A stretch of 64,000 nt of DNA. Source: Rotaria socialis (lineage: Eukaryota; Rotifera; Eurotatoria; Philodinida; Philodinidae). The notes under the pieces were generated by a model, which saw only the letters and a program-made list of their open reading frames with translations, was not told the DNA's origin and did no database searches. The stretch's first letter is position 1; each line of letters starts with the position of its first letter. Where the stretch lies: positions 55,804-119,803 of the forward strand of contig CAJNYU010003930.1 in the NCBI GenBank assembly GCA_905331475.1, in the 5' to 3' direction. The position numbers and the translations under genes were made by a program. This document shows, one piece after another, positions 23,248-33,694 of this stretch.

Positions 23248-25015
23248 TTTGTCGTTATTACTTGTCTTCATCCTTTGCATCATTGCTCTTCATTTCTGTG
23301 CTGATAAGAACTGTTCACTTCAAGTGCGTCACTCACTTCCTTCTGCTGTCTTTCACGCTACTGATCAAAACCATAACGGCAGTTTCATCATCTTCTTGAT
23401 TGTCATATACAGGCACATATAGAATTCACACGAGATGGCACATGACAAATCTGTTGAAACTGAGAGTATATCGATTAGTATTAACAAAAAAATATACCAT
23501 TTAAATAGTGAAAAAATGCATGTAGTATATCGACGACCGGTAAGTGTGCGTTTGCGTCTTGACACTAGAATACAACAGATTTCTTGTTCGTTCCGGAATA
23601 TTTATCATTATGATCTATTTTTAGGTTCGAACTTTATTTGTATCTGGTTTGCCAATGGACGCTAAACCACGCGAACTTTACCTTCTCTTTCGTGGATTCA
23701 AAGTAAGCTTTTGAAACATAGATAAACTAACGTACTATAGTCATTAGAAAATCATTCTGTTGAATGATTAAATAGATAATTGGATGCGACAAGTCTAACT
23801 TTGCTCATTTTTCATGCATAGGGTTATGAAGGAAGTTTACTTAAAGTAACGAATAAGAATGGTAAAAATTTATCACCTGTCGGCTTTGTCACGTTTGCCA
23901 GTCGTGTTGACGCTGAAACTGCTAAACAAGAATTAACAGTAAATTTATTGTTTTTTCTTCTTCTTTTACATAAGAAACAAAAACTATTTATTAGGGCGTT
24001 CGTTTTGATCCTGATCTTCCAGCAACACTTCGACTTGAATTTGCTAAATCAAATACAAAAGTACAAAAACCTAAACATTCAACACAAAGTCCATTAGCAA
24101 ATGCCACTCAACAATACATTCAAATTCCTCGTAAGTGTCTCACATAAGGAAACATTTCAATTCGTAATCCGATTATTTCTTCAGAAGAGCTTGGCACCGC
24201 TTTCTTCCCAACTGAATCATGGGGACAACCATTAGCTTTCGATTTAGCTTCCGCTGGTCTTCATCATCAGGCGTTGTTACACACAGCTCTACACGGTCCA
24301 CCAATGGTAGGTGATCGAAGTTTTTCTTTCTTCTTTAATCTTGAAACAAAAAATTCATAGCGAAACATTGTATTCTTTAAGTTCTTGAGATGCTAGCCAT
24401 TATTATTTAGTGTAAGTATCGATATTAGCTAATCGATCACAACAACCACTACCACAAATTGTGTCAAAATGGATGCAACAATGTGTTTTTTTGTTTCTTT
24501 TCTTCAAATCATATTTCAATATGAACAATAATATCTATTAATATACACTAATAAAATGAGCATTCAAAACTTATTTTTCACCCACTATCATGCGTGAAAA
24601 CGATATTGTCTTCGATAGTAAGCGCGCGCAATATAAACAAATTACTCACAATTTTGCTTGGCACACCAGTTTATGACATAGATTTATGCGTTTGGAAATA
24701 TAATAATAGCGAGAAGTTTGGTTTTAATTCTTTTTTTTTGTTTTTTGTTTATTCCATAGGGAATGGGCCATCCAATGCACGGAACCGCAGCTATGACTCA
24801 ATTACAACAATCAAATCAAGCCGTTGCTGTTGCCAATGGACAAATGAACGGCGGATGTTCAACATTATTTTTAACTGGAATTCCTGAGCATGATTTTAAA
24901 AATATGTCATTTGCTCTGTAAGTGTCTTTTTTGTAATTGTAAAAATAATGTAAGAAAAAAAATCACACGAGTTTTTATTTTGTTCTCCTTTAAAAGACCA
25001 GGCAAAGCTCTTTGA
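19314..25015 (+). CDS. cpo: RBPMS/couch potato-type RRM RNA-binding protein
   Basis: Exons 19314-19739, 23625-23702, 23822-23938, 23995-24130, 24185-24306, 24760-24917 and 24997-25015, phases consistent, about 350 aa. Exon 1 encodes a low-complexity His/Gln/Ser/Asn N-terminus with a poly-Asn run. Exons 2-4 hold one RRM with the family hallmark VRTLFVSGLPMDAKPRELYL and LLFRGFKGYEGSLLKV, and RNP1-like VGFVTFASR, closing with TLRLEFAKSNTK. The Gly/Met/Gln-rich C-terminus contains CSTLFLTGIPEHD, the start of the second conserved couch potato/RBPMS segment. The family dimerises and binds CAC-containing RNAs in splicing and transport. The first intron (about 3.9 kb) dwarfs the others. The stop TGA at 25013 is followed by an open extension, listed separately. 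Confidence 0.92.
19597..19647 (+). repeat. AAT trinucleotide microsatellite encoding poly-Asn
   Basis: About 16 AAT/ATA units in exon 1 of the couch potato-type gene encode a run of about 15 asparagines. It is in frame, so length changes would alter only the poly-Asn tract. Such runs are common in AT-rich genomes and prone to slippage. Confidence 0.85.
21163..21208. repeat. TA dinucleotide microsatellite in the long intron
   Basis: About 22 TA units within the first intron of the couch potato-type gene. Other simple runs in the same intron are TA at about 22257-22279 and CT at 23224-23248. These runs and AT-rich sequence account for part of the unusual intron length; no coding sequence was seen except the candidate exon at 23423-23539. 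Confidence 0.85.
23423..23539 (+). CDS. Candidate alternative first or cassette exon of the couch potato-type gene
   Basis: An open segment with ATG at 23435 (MAHDKSVETES...VVYRRP) ends at a strong donor (GTAAGT at 23540) and joins in phase 0 to the RRM exon at 23625 across an 85-bp intron. It is also preceded by an AG at 23421-23422 from which the frame is open in phase 0, so it could be an internal cassette exon. Both readings give an in-frame product with the same RRM but a different N-terminus. Multiple promoters are usual for couch potato-type genes. No transcript evidence. Confidence 0.5.
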
Positions 25016-25168
25016 CAATCAGCATGTGATTCACATGATGATTCATCATCAAACAATGATAAACAAAAAGTTCTTTCTGCTCTTAATAATCAACAACAGA
25101 TGTTATTAAAACGAACAATTGATGAGAATATCGATAATGATAATCACTTGAAACGTCTACGACAGTGA
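25016..25168 (+). other. Open extension after the couch potato-type stop codon
   Basis: Directly after the TGA at 25013-25015 the same frame stays open for 50 codons to a second TGA at 25166-25168. The composition is protein-like: acidic and Ser-rich start (CDSHDDSSSNND), a helix (KVLSALNNQQQMLLKR) and a basic end (HLKRLRQ). No GT-AG choice I tried from the previous donor skips the TGA and keeps this frame. Stop-codon readthrough, a recent nonsense mutation or a base error would each explain it. A decayed copy of the last few codons and the 3' flank occurs near 32100. Confidence 0.55.
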
Positions 25169-26681
25169 TAATATTTGAATCTCATGTTGAATCACAAACG
25201 CTGTCCTTTCTTTTTTCTTTTCTTTTCTTTTCTTTTCTTTTTTTGTATAGTGTATGTAAGGCAACATTTATTGGTATATGTATTTTGTTTTTGTTTTTTT
25301 TCTTATTCTCCGTCCATTTATGAGCTGCATTTTTTTGTTGAGACTTTTTTTTGTTTGATTTTGTAAAAGAGAAGAGAATATGAAAAAGAAAATGGAAGAT
25401 TTTCAATGTTCCGAGGATGACTCGTTGGCTTGTAAGATTTGGTTATGCGTCGATTTTATCCATCGATCAGATGTGGATACATAATCTAGATTCAGTTCTG
25501 TACGAAGTCGTCCAAGTATATTAATTTGATTTGCAGATGATAGTAAATTATCTCCTATTCTATCAACATCTTGATGTATATTGCCGATGAAGGTCGTCGT
25601 GCAAGACGATTAAGTTCAGGCTTAATTCATTTACTTTCTTGTTTGACAATCGTTTCGGAAGCGTTTCATAGGTGACGTTCTTGCTTGACAACACATGAGC
25701 AAAACAGTAGTTAATTCAAGTATATCGGATCGTGGATTTAAAGTCCCACTGATGATACACATCGGATAATGTTGTCTGTTGCTCTCGTTTACGTACAAAA
25801 ACGAGGAGATTTAATCTTTGTTATCAAATACGTGCGCAGTATTTTCTTTTTATGATCTCTTAAATTTTGAATCAGCCTTGCTGATATAATACCAAAAACG
25901 AATGTATCAGAATAGCTGATTCAAAAACATTTCGGCAGCTTTCAAAAATAATTTACAAAATTCAAGTTGTAAGCAAATGATAGTTTGATAGAGAATAATA
26001 TGTAAATCAAAACAGTTTTATTTATTTTTTAGCGAAGTCGTTTTTCATTTTGAGTGAAAATAAAATAAACGTCAACGTTTACTCGATACTTATGGGACGT
26101 CAAATTCACTTGAATAAATATTTACTAGAAAAAAATTATAGGTTTTCCTGCTATTCTAATCTTTCAATTCAGATCCTGTAGATTACTGTTAGCTGCGGTT
26201 GTCCAACATCGACTTCGAGAAAACAATGTATATCATAGACACCTTTTCTCTTCGCACGAAGCCTTTTTAAACACTTTCATCATGCAGTGTTAGTTTTCTT
26301 ATTTAATCAAAACAGCGATTGTAATTGTTGCATGCCCAAGGATGTATTATTACCGGTTTGTTGTTTTACTGAAGCCTAGAAAAGAAATGAACGGTTTCTC
26401 TTTTCAAGTCACATGAATGTCTTCCAGCTAGAAAAATAGCGTTTAGAAAATAAAATTCGTCGGGAGGATTATTGTTTTTGTTTCTACAAAGGTGACCAAT
26501 GAAAATTCTCAAATTGTTTCACTTAAAATCATTGTTAAAAGTCGAAGCAATGGTCGTGATGGTGTCGATTTTGTTATTTTTTCATACTTTCAATTGTTGT
26601 TATTGTTGATACCTTTTTTTCTTTCTCTCTCTCTCTCTCTCTTTTCTTCCTCTCGTTGCGAACGAAATACAGTCCTAAAAG
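25169..26681. other. Spacer with duplicated 3' flank, otherwise no gene
   Basis: 25169-25404 is a T-rich 3' flank shared with 32134-32313 (words such as aaatctcatg, gaatcacaa and tatgagctgc occur in both). The pseudogene fragment follows at 25405-25625. From 25626 to 26681 I see no gene. A CT run at about 26622-26642 lies just before the SPEF1-like start and may be a polypyrimidine tract of a 5' UTR intron ending at the AG near 26671. Confidence 0.5.
25405..25625 (-). pseudogene. Decayed 3' end of the single-pass membrane protein gene
   Basis: The minus strand reads DNLLSSANQINILGRLRTE and then LNLDYVSTSD before losing similarity and ending in a TGA. This matches the C-terminus of the intact minus-strand gene at 32314-33694 (ENLLSFANQITTLARPLTE, then INLDEISSSD). 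Upstream, RLARRPSSA matches RLTGRPSST but sits in another frame with a stop, so at least one frameshift exists. The rest of the gene is not recognisable beyond about 25625. Confidence 0.75.
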
Positions 26682-27560
26682 ATGTTAGATATTAGAAGCT
26701 TTGCATTAAACCAATACCAATATCACATTTATCATAATCATTCAGAAATCCACGACGATCTATTGTCGTGGCTTGCCACAGTTCCGCTCTCGCGAGCAGT
26801 GTGGGACGTAGGAGAAGACTTTGCTGATGGTGTTCTAGCTGCTGATATTATCTATAATTTTTTTCCGCAATTAATCGATTTGGCGAAAATTCATGTACCT
26901 CGAAATATGTCCCAACGTACGGGTAATTGGCATTATTTAAGGACCGAAGTACTACCGAAGATAGGTTTGCAGCTACCTCAGATGATTACGGTTGATATTA
27001 CCAATGGAGTTCATCGTGCTGCTGAATTGTTTCTTCTACAATTACGAGAAACAATTCAGGGACATCTAATGCGTGCTCGACAAGCATCACATCAACAATC
27101 GAATTCAGGACGTTCGTACATTGGCGGACAAAATCGTTTACCACAACTTCAAACGACAGCAAGACAAGGTGCTATTCTACCTGGCATTAATGGTGCCAAC
27201 CAGTCTGGCATTAATGGTGCCAATTACTCTGTCACTAACGGTATGAATCACTCGATCGTTAATGGTCCCAATAAATCTGGTATTACAGCTCTCAATTTGA
27301 CTGGTATTAAAGGTGCAAATGGATCCAGTAATATATATTCTAACCGTAATGGCGATTCTCTTGATCCATCTTTGGCGCCTTGTAAAGAAGCATTACGTAT
27401 CAAAGACGACGAACTCACTGCACTGCGAGAAAAAGTAAAACTGTATGAAAAATTGCTCCGGGAAAAAACAAAACTGCACGAAAAGCAGCTGCGAGCTAAA
27501 GATATTCGAATTCGAGAACTGGAATCCCGACTTGAAAAAGAGAAGAACAAACGATCGTAG
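26682..27560 (+). CDS. SPEF1-like calponin-homology protein
   Basis: Single exon, 292 aa. Residues about 22-125 match the SPEF1/CLAMP-type CH domain: LSWLATVPLSR, DFADGVLAADIIYNFFPQL, HVPRNMSQRTGNWHYLRTEV. The family binds microtubules in the axoneme central apparatus and cortical arrays. Residues about 165-213 carry six degenerate 8-residue repeats of the form (G)INGANxS. The C-terminal 70 residues are a Lys/Glu-rich coiled coil (KVKLYEKLLREKTKLHEKQL). Length is close to the animal SPEF1 size, but SPEF1 paralogs and SPATA4 share this fold, so the exact ortholog is uncertain. The start could lie in a further upstream exon. Confidence 0.85.
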   Translation: MLDIRSFALNQYQYHIYHNHSEIHDDLLSWLATVPLSRAVWDVGEDFADGVLAADIIYNFFPQLIDLAKIHVPRNMSQRTGNWHYLRTEVLPKIGLQLPQMITVDITNGVHRAAELFLLQLRETIQGHLMRARQASHQQSNSGRSYIGGQNRLPQLQTTARQGAILPGINGANQSGINGANYSVTNGMNHSIVNGPNKSGITALNLTGIKGANGSSNIYSNRNGDSLDPSLAPCKEALRIKDDELTALREKVKLYEKLLREKTKLHEKQLRAKDIRIRELESRLEKEKNKRS

Positions 27561-30557
27561 GAAAAAATTAATTCACAACATAAAACACTTTAAATTTCAC
27601 GATGACGTAATGATTGATCTGTATTCTTATATAAAAATCGAAGTTCATTTGACAAAAACAAGAGAGAATTTTATACAACTAGGAATTCTACTTTAACTTC
27701 TCTAAATTGACTGGTTGTAAAAACATGATCGATATTGAGTCTAGATTCTAGACTCTGGTTAAAATGCAATGCTAGTAGAAGATATGTTGATAAAGTACAA
27801 TAACGATGATTTTCTTTTCTTATCTCGTGACATTGTTAATTTTGAGAATAAAAACTACAACATTCTTATTAATACTTGTCAACGTCAATGTGGATTAATT
27901 TGGAAGAAAAGCAGCGAATATGATTTGATTCCTGTTTCACTACAGATTAAGCTTAAATAACTCATAAAAACACGATATAATATTTTCTATGCATCCTACT
28001 TGGAAAGAATAGAATGTAAGTGATACCTTGAAAGCGGTTCGAAATAGTTTAGAGATTTCCTAATTGTTTTCTACCGATTCGTTATTAGTGACCTTCAATT
28101 CAGTTCCACTGAAATTTTCATCTGAGTAATCTTTCTTCGAGTTGTATTTCAAAATCAGATTTCAACCGTTCTTAGAGATACGACTGAATTGTTTATCAAA
28201 AACTAAAATACTTTCACATCTGGCGAGAATACAATACAAACTTGACAGAAATAGAACCGCAACCATGTTGACGTCTTGCTAAGTGAATATTATTCAACGA
28301 TATTACGGGTATCCTTCCGTCGAATAACAGATACTCAGCAATTTTTCGCATACGCATATATACAGTGAAGTGCTTTCGAAAATTAAATTACATGCTTTGA
28401 AAATCCTAATGAAATCTCAACTGAATACAATATATTGACTTTGCCACTTATTTAAGGTTTATTTAGCCCTCTATCGGTGACAAGGTTTGAATGAATATTG
28501 AGGTTAATTAAAAGAATTTTATGAACAGCGTTGAGTAAACATACTAAATTCATATTCTTGATATTGATTTTTTCAATTGTTGTTTCAGTGAAATACCCCG
28601 AACTGTCAACTCATTTTTCAGTACAGATCTCACAGAAAAAAATTGATACAATGTTTTACTTCTAACGTCAATCACTTGAGGAACAATAAATTTTCACTAC
28701 AATACTGGCACAGAAAAGATGTCATCAATACTGGTTGAACACAATTCTATGTACATTATTGCTGTTTCTTACTTTCGAAAAACAGTATTGTAAAAATTTG
28801 CATTTGAAAAACTGTAGAAAGTATTACACCATCATTTCACATCTTTTTCAATCAATGGCGGCTGAGCCACTGAGGCCCATAATATGAAAACAAAATATTT
28901 TATTCAAAAAAACTATTTGATTGATTATTAATTGATCTACTTTATCTCAAACATCATTCCCAAAGTTTGGAAACTTTTCACATTGTCAACATGGCTTTTG
29001 GGGTTAGTTTGTTTTTCGTTATCCATGACGAGGACCAGGGGTGAAAATCTGACCGAAAACAAAAGTGGTAGAAATAATTAAATCGAATTAGACTTTGTGC
29101 TTAAAACAAATATAATATTTATATTCAGTCGCAAAGGAATTATTCTGTTTGAAACTATCAAGTATCAGTCAAGCAATGGCAAAAATTCGATTCCAACACT
29201 AGTATTGCAGCGAAAACGTTTCACATTACAAGGAGTTTTATTAGAAAGAGCACATTCAATTACGTATTCGGTAAGAAAATCTTCCTGGTTAACTTCGAAA
29301 AACTACACTTTATAAAATTGAGAATAGCATTATTTCTAACTGCATGACGCAATCGGGGCAGTATTGAGCATTTATCGATAAAACAAAACTTGAATATTTA
29401 AGCCGTTCTTATATACTCTGATAGGCAAAAACATTCTGTATCGAAGGGGTCTATTTTCAAACAGTATAAAACGAATATTCATGGACCTTTGGGTCAATAG
29501 CTATTTTTAAGTCTTCCCGAGAGTGCTTCATATCTTTCTTAGTAGCCAATGAATTTTAAAATCTAAGATGATATTTGTGATCAGGAAACTTAACTTTATC
29601 GAAATATAACAACTCGCACTAAAATTAGAATAAAACGTTTTTTCGATCCTTGAGGGGTAGGTACCCCAGATGTTAAAAATTGATTTTTCATAAAATACAC
29701 AGTAAACTCCTGGAAAATAATCGGAATTCAATGATGACTCTTAAGTTAATAACATTAAGTGCAGGTTTTTTAGTGGTCAGGTTTCTAATTTGGCACACCT
29801 CTGATTTGATTATGGAATTAGTGTATTCAACATGATTGTTGAAAAACAATGAGTTTAACAGAGAATTAAGCCATCCTGTCGTATACTACTCCTTTATTTT
29901 TCTGTAGCTTTTCAACAACTACTAACATCTTTAGCACCTTCAGCACTTTGTAGTAAATTTTGGTGCTTGGAGCCAGCACTTTCCCCCTTGTACCAGACTC
30001 TACGAAAAAGATGACATAAAAACAAGTTGCATGCAACCCCATGTGCTTAGTTTTTGTTTCTTACTTTCAAACAGCAGTAGTGTAAAAATTTACATTTATA
30101 AAAGCATAGAAAATATAACACCATCATTTCACATCTTTTTCGACGATAGGAAAAAACGGTCTATTGTACTACCAGCACGTCGTTTTGCTATTGGTTTTTT
30201 CATGCCCTATCCGACTAGGAAGAAAACGTTTACTCACATAAATATCGTGCAGCCTCACCAGTTTTTTGAGTCATAAAGTACAGAAAAGATTTTATGCACC
30301 ACATTCATTTTGATGGTTGTTTGTGTGTGACGCATACCGTCCATAAAAACGCGTTGTCTTCCTATCAGAAAGTAAATAAATCTACTAGACGCTTACAACA
30401 TCGTATGCAAAAGGAAGGGCTTATTCATTGACTAATCTTGTTTGAGCCAAATGCAGTCATACAATATTACGTTTTCTTGCAATATTCGAGAATGCTTGTC
30501 ATTGAATTTCATTCTACTCTAACATCATATTTTCTTACTTTTAGATTCAATTAAAGT
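27561..30557. other. 3-kb spacer with a dispersed direct repeat
   Basis: No gene is recognised; short frames at 27769-27960, 29097-29315 and 29528-29731 have no domain. A block of about 140 bp at 28715-28853 is repeated in the same orientation at 30005-30150: tttcttactttc, gtaaaaattt, and caccatcatttcacatcttt are shared. Around 29650-29670 is a gaggggta/taccccag motif also found at other non-coding sites in the window. These are probably remnants of mobile elements. Confidence 0.55.
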
Positions 30558-31864
30558 ATGGCTACGAATACGGTATGATATTGAAATTTCATTGATTGAT
30601 ATGTTCTGAAAATATTTATTTTTCTAAGCAGACGGATCCGAAAATCGCTGAATTTCGTGAATTGTTATCTAAAGCACGTTCAATATTGGTCTTGACAGGT
30701 GCAGGAATTTCTGCAGAATCTGGTGTTCCAACATTTCGAGGGGAGGGTGGTCTCTGGCGACAATTCAATGCAACGGTTTGTTTTTATTTTTATCCGAAAT
30801 AATACTGTTCTATGGATTGCTTTGAATTTCTAGGATTTGGCGACACCAAGTGCTTTCGCTCGGTCAACGTCACTCGTTTGGGAATTCTACCATTATCGAC
30901 GAGAACTTGTTCGAACAAAAGAACCCAACAAAGTATTCAGATTCGAAATTTGGTTGTTTGTAAATAATTTCTTTTAGGGACATTTAGCATTGGTCGAAGC
31001 TGAAGAACGCTTTGAGAAAGAAGGAAAACACTTTTTTATCCTAACACAAAATATTGACGGTTTGCCATTTGTTCTTGAGAGAAGCATCGATTTCTATTTT
31101 CTTTTGGCATCGATCAGGACTTCATCGACGAGCAGGTTCTCGTAATCTCCTAGAAATACATGGTTAGTGAACATTTGAATGACTGATTTTTATGATGCGA
31201 GTGTTTTTCTTAGGAAATCTTTTTACAGTACGATGTACATCATGTGGGTTCATTGAAGAGAATAATGATAGTCCGATTTGTGAAGCACTACGAAATCGAG
31301 GGTAAACCTATTTCTTGTTTTCTTTTACAGTCATTGTGTTGATTTCTATGAAAAAAGTTTAGATTGCCCAATGAGACTGGTTCTGATATTCCGTTGAAAG
31401 ATCTACCTAGTTGTCGTCAATGTGGATCTCTCGTTCGTCCTCATGTTGTCTGGTTCGAGGAATGTCTTTGGCCGGATGTTCTGAAAAAGATTAATGAAGA
31501 AATCACACAATGTGATCTATTTTTAGTTGTATGTTAACTGCTATTTGTTTTATCTCTTTGACTCATTTCTACAGAATTAATTAAAGGTGGGCACATCAGG
31601 TATCGTCTATCCAGCCGCAGGTTATGCTTCGATAGTCGCACAGCGAAAGGTTCCTGTAGTTGAAGTGAATATTGAAAAGACTCCTGCTACTTCTACCTCG
31701 ACGTGAGTTGTTTTTTCACTTTTCTTTTCATATTTTCACTTTCTCTTTCTAGTTTTTATTTCGAAGGTCCTGCTGGTGAACTACTGCCAATGCTATTGGC
31801 ACCCATAAAAACTGATGCTCCGTCGAATAAAACATTGCCGTTGAACGCAAAAACAAGAAAATAA
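30558..31864 (+). CDS. SIRT5: SIRT5-type NAD-dependent protein deacylase
   Basis: Nine exons: 30558-30572, 30632-30775, 30834-30932, 30978-31059, 31118-31162, 31214-31301, 31363-31528, 31587-31702 and 31753-31864, 288 aa. NAD-binding motif [26 protein letters not shown] and catalytic His in LLEIHG; zinc ligands CTSCG and [14 protein letters not shown] holds the Tyr/Arg pair (human Tyr102/Arg105) that selects succinyl, malonyl and glutaryl lysine in class III sirtuins, so acidic deacylation is the expected reaction. The N-terminus before the Rossmann fold is only about 20 residues without a basic amphipathic leader, so mitochondrial import is not obvious. It ends 450 bp from the convergent membrane-protein gene. 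Confidence 0.95.
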
Positions 31865-32094
31865 TACCGAACATTAAACGCTATTTTTTTAATGAAAATT
31901 ATCTGAAAAGACGCTTTATTTTGTTGTATTTTTTCGAGGAAAAATGAAGAAAAAAATTTGATACTGTCCTGCCATAACTGTTATTTCATTGGGATTTTGT
32001 TGCTGAACATATAGATTAGACTAGGCAAATTGAGATAATTAGTTAGTATAGCAGAACCAATGGATTGCTTTTCGCTTGTCAAACTCCAGCGTTA

Positions 32095-32313
32095 TCAGAG
32101 TTGTGAGACAAATGTTATGAAAACATCTACGATAGTGATACTATTTAAATCTCATGGTGAATCACAAGCACTGCCCTTTCTTTTTTTCACTGTGTACTGA
32201 AGGTAATATTTATTGATATTTACAATTTGTTTTCTTATTCTCTATGCTTTTATGAGCTGCGGTTGGTTTTTTTTTGTTTGAAAAGAAAAAGAGCGAAGAG
32301 AATATGAAATATT
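32095..32313. repeat. Block homologous to 25147-25400 (couch potato tail and flank)
   Basis: gaaaacatctacgatagtga near 32118 corresponds to the last codons of the couch potato-type extension (gaaacgtctacgacagtga near 25151). Similarity continues through the T-rich flank into the 3' end of the membrane-protein gene. One block therefore once contained the end of a couch potato copy facing the membrane-protein gene; each locus has since kept a different member. The stretch 31865-32094 before it holds nothing recognisable. Confidence 0.7.
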
Positions 32314-33694
32314 TTATGTAATTGAAGGCTCAGATGAAGCTGGAAAAAATTGTGTTGCTAATATACTTGGGCGACTTGTTGGCTTATAAAAATAGGTTAA
32401 ATATGGATTTTGTCGTTCATCGGATGAGGATATTTCATCAAGATTGATTTCTGTAAGAGGTCTTGCGAGTGTAGTGATTTGATTTGCAAATGATAATAAA
32501 TTTTCTGTTGTTGTCTCCGAATCTTGGCGTGTTGTTGATGAAGGTCTTCCAGTCAGACGTCGAAAATATCGTCGAATGACTAGTTTACGTGTATTCCATG
32601 GCATTTGCTCGTGAGATTTCGATTGATTCTCAAGAGCTTTCCAGCGTTCCAGTGTTTGCGGATCAAAAGATGAACGACGTCGAGGTAACGAAGGTTCTTC
32701 AATAGTCGACAGCTTTGCAGTCATTTGCCGAGCGGCTGTGCGGCTAAGAAAATAGTCTTTTTCAGTGTCTGATGCAAATAATGCTTCGTTTGTTAGTCGT
32801 CGATTACGTTTTAGAGTTGCTAGTTGCTTTTCAATATGACGAATGCGAACTGTTTCAGCATCAGTTAATTTACTTTTTCTTTCATCCTTTGTGCCCAAAT
32901 AAATTTCCCATAGGCGAGCTCGTTTTTGTTTATCGGCTAATTCTTCTAAATAAATCAACATGAAGGATGTGAGTCCACGATAATTACTATTTGCATGTCT
33001 GAAAGTTTCAAATGATGACGATTCATATCCTACTGATAAATAGTCCTATACCTGTATCGGTTCAATCTGATTGGTTGATACATTTTAAGAAACATTCTAT
33101 AGACCATTTGCAGCTTTTATCGAAGATAATAACGTACTGAAGCACATTTTCTTGTTAAGGGCTTCAATTATGATTTTTACCTCTAGCTTTCATTGTATTC
33201 ATTTCTTAGATAGTATACGATGGAAGAAAACAACAGTCTATTCAAGTGAATCGAAGCAAGAACCTTTCTTTTTTATTGTATTGCTATTTACGATGAGACA
33301 CCTGATAATATTTTCTGCATCTCTCGTTTAGTCAAAAATACCTCATGGCTGTTATAGATGTAACAAACAGCATATTATTTGTCTTTTACGAAGAGATCTA
33401 ATCGACTGTGAGAAACCTTAATCTAATGAATTTACCTAATATTTCCTTTGTGTTTGTATGATCTCTTAAATTTCGAATGAGTTTTTTCGTTCGACGTCTT
33501 GCTGCTTCTTCGATAATTTCCGATCGTGCTTTCATTTGCATTCCTAACATAAATATAATACCAATGGAATACCATAGAAGCACAATGATAATATATATCA
33601 TAGCGCCAGTGTTATCATAACCGGCTGTGGCTACTGCTGTTGATATTGTTGTTGCTGTTGTTTCAACAACAGTTATTGTACTATTTTGAATCAT
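32314..33694 (-). CDS. Single-pass membrane protein, MinK/KCNE-like outline (copy 2)
   Basis: Exons on the minus strand are 33694-33436 and 32945-32314, joined in phase 1 across a 490-bp intron at the same position as in the copy at 726-1441. Product 296 aa. The N-terminus has an NST sequon and a Thr-rich stretch, then one transmembrane helix at about residues 31-53 (AMIYIIIVLLWYSIGIIFML) followed by a basic segment (RRRTKKLIRNLR). The long cytoplasmic tail includes a predicted helix (VRIRHIEKQLATLKRNRR) and RRRSSFDPQTLERWK. Topology resembles KCNE subunits, but the tail is longer than in that family, so the assignment is tentative. Confidence 0.72.

Noticed and set aside
25175..25406. Overlapping Phe-rich and Lys-rich frames on both strands
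   Set aside because: They are translations of a TTTTC repeat in a 3' flank shared with 32160-32310.
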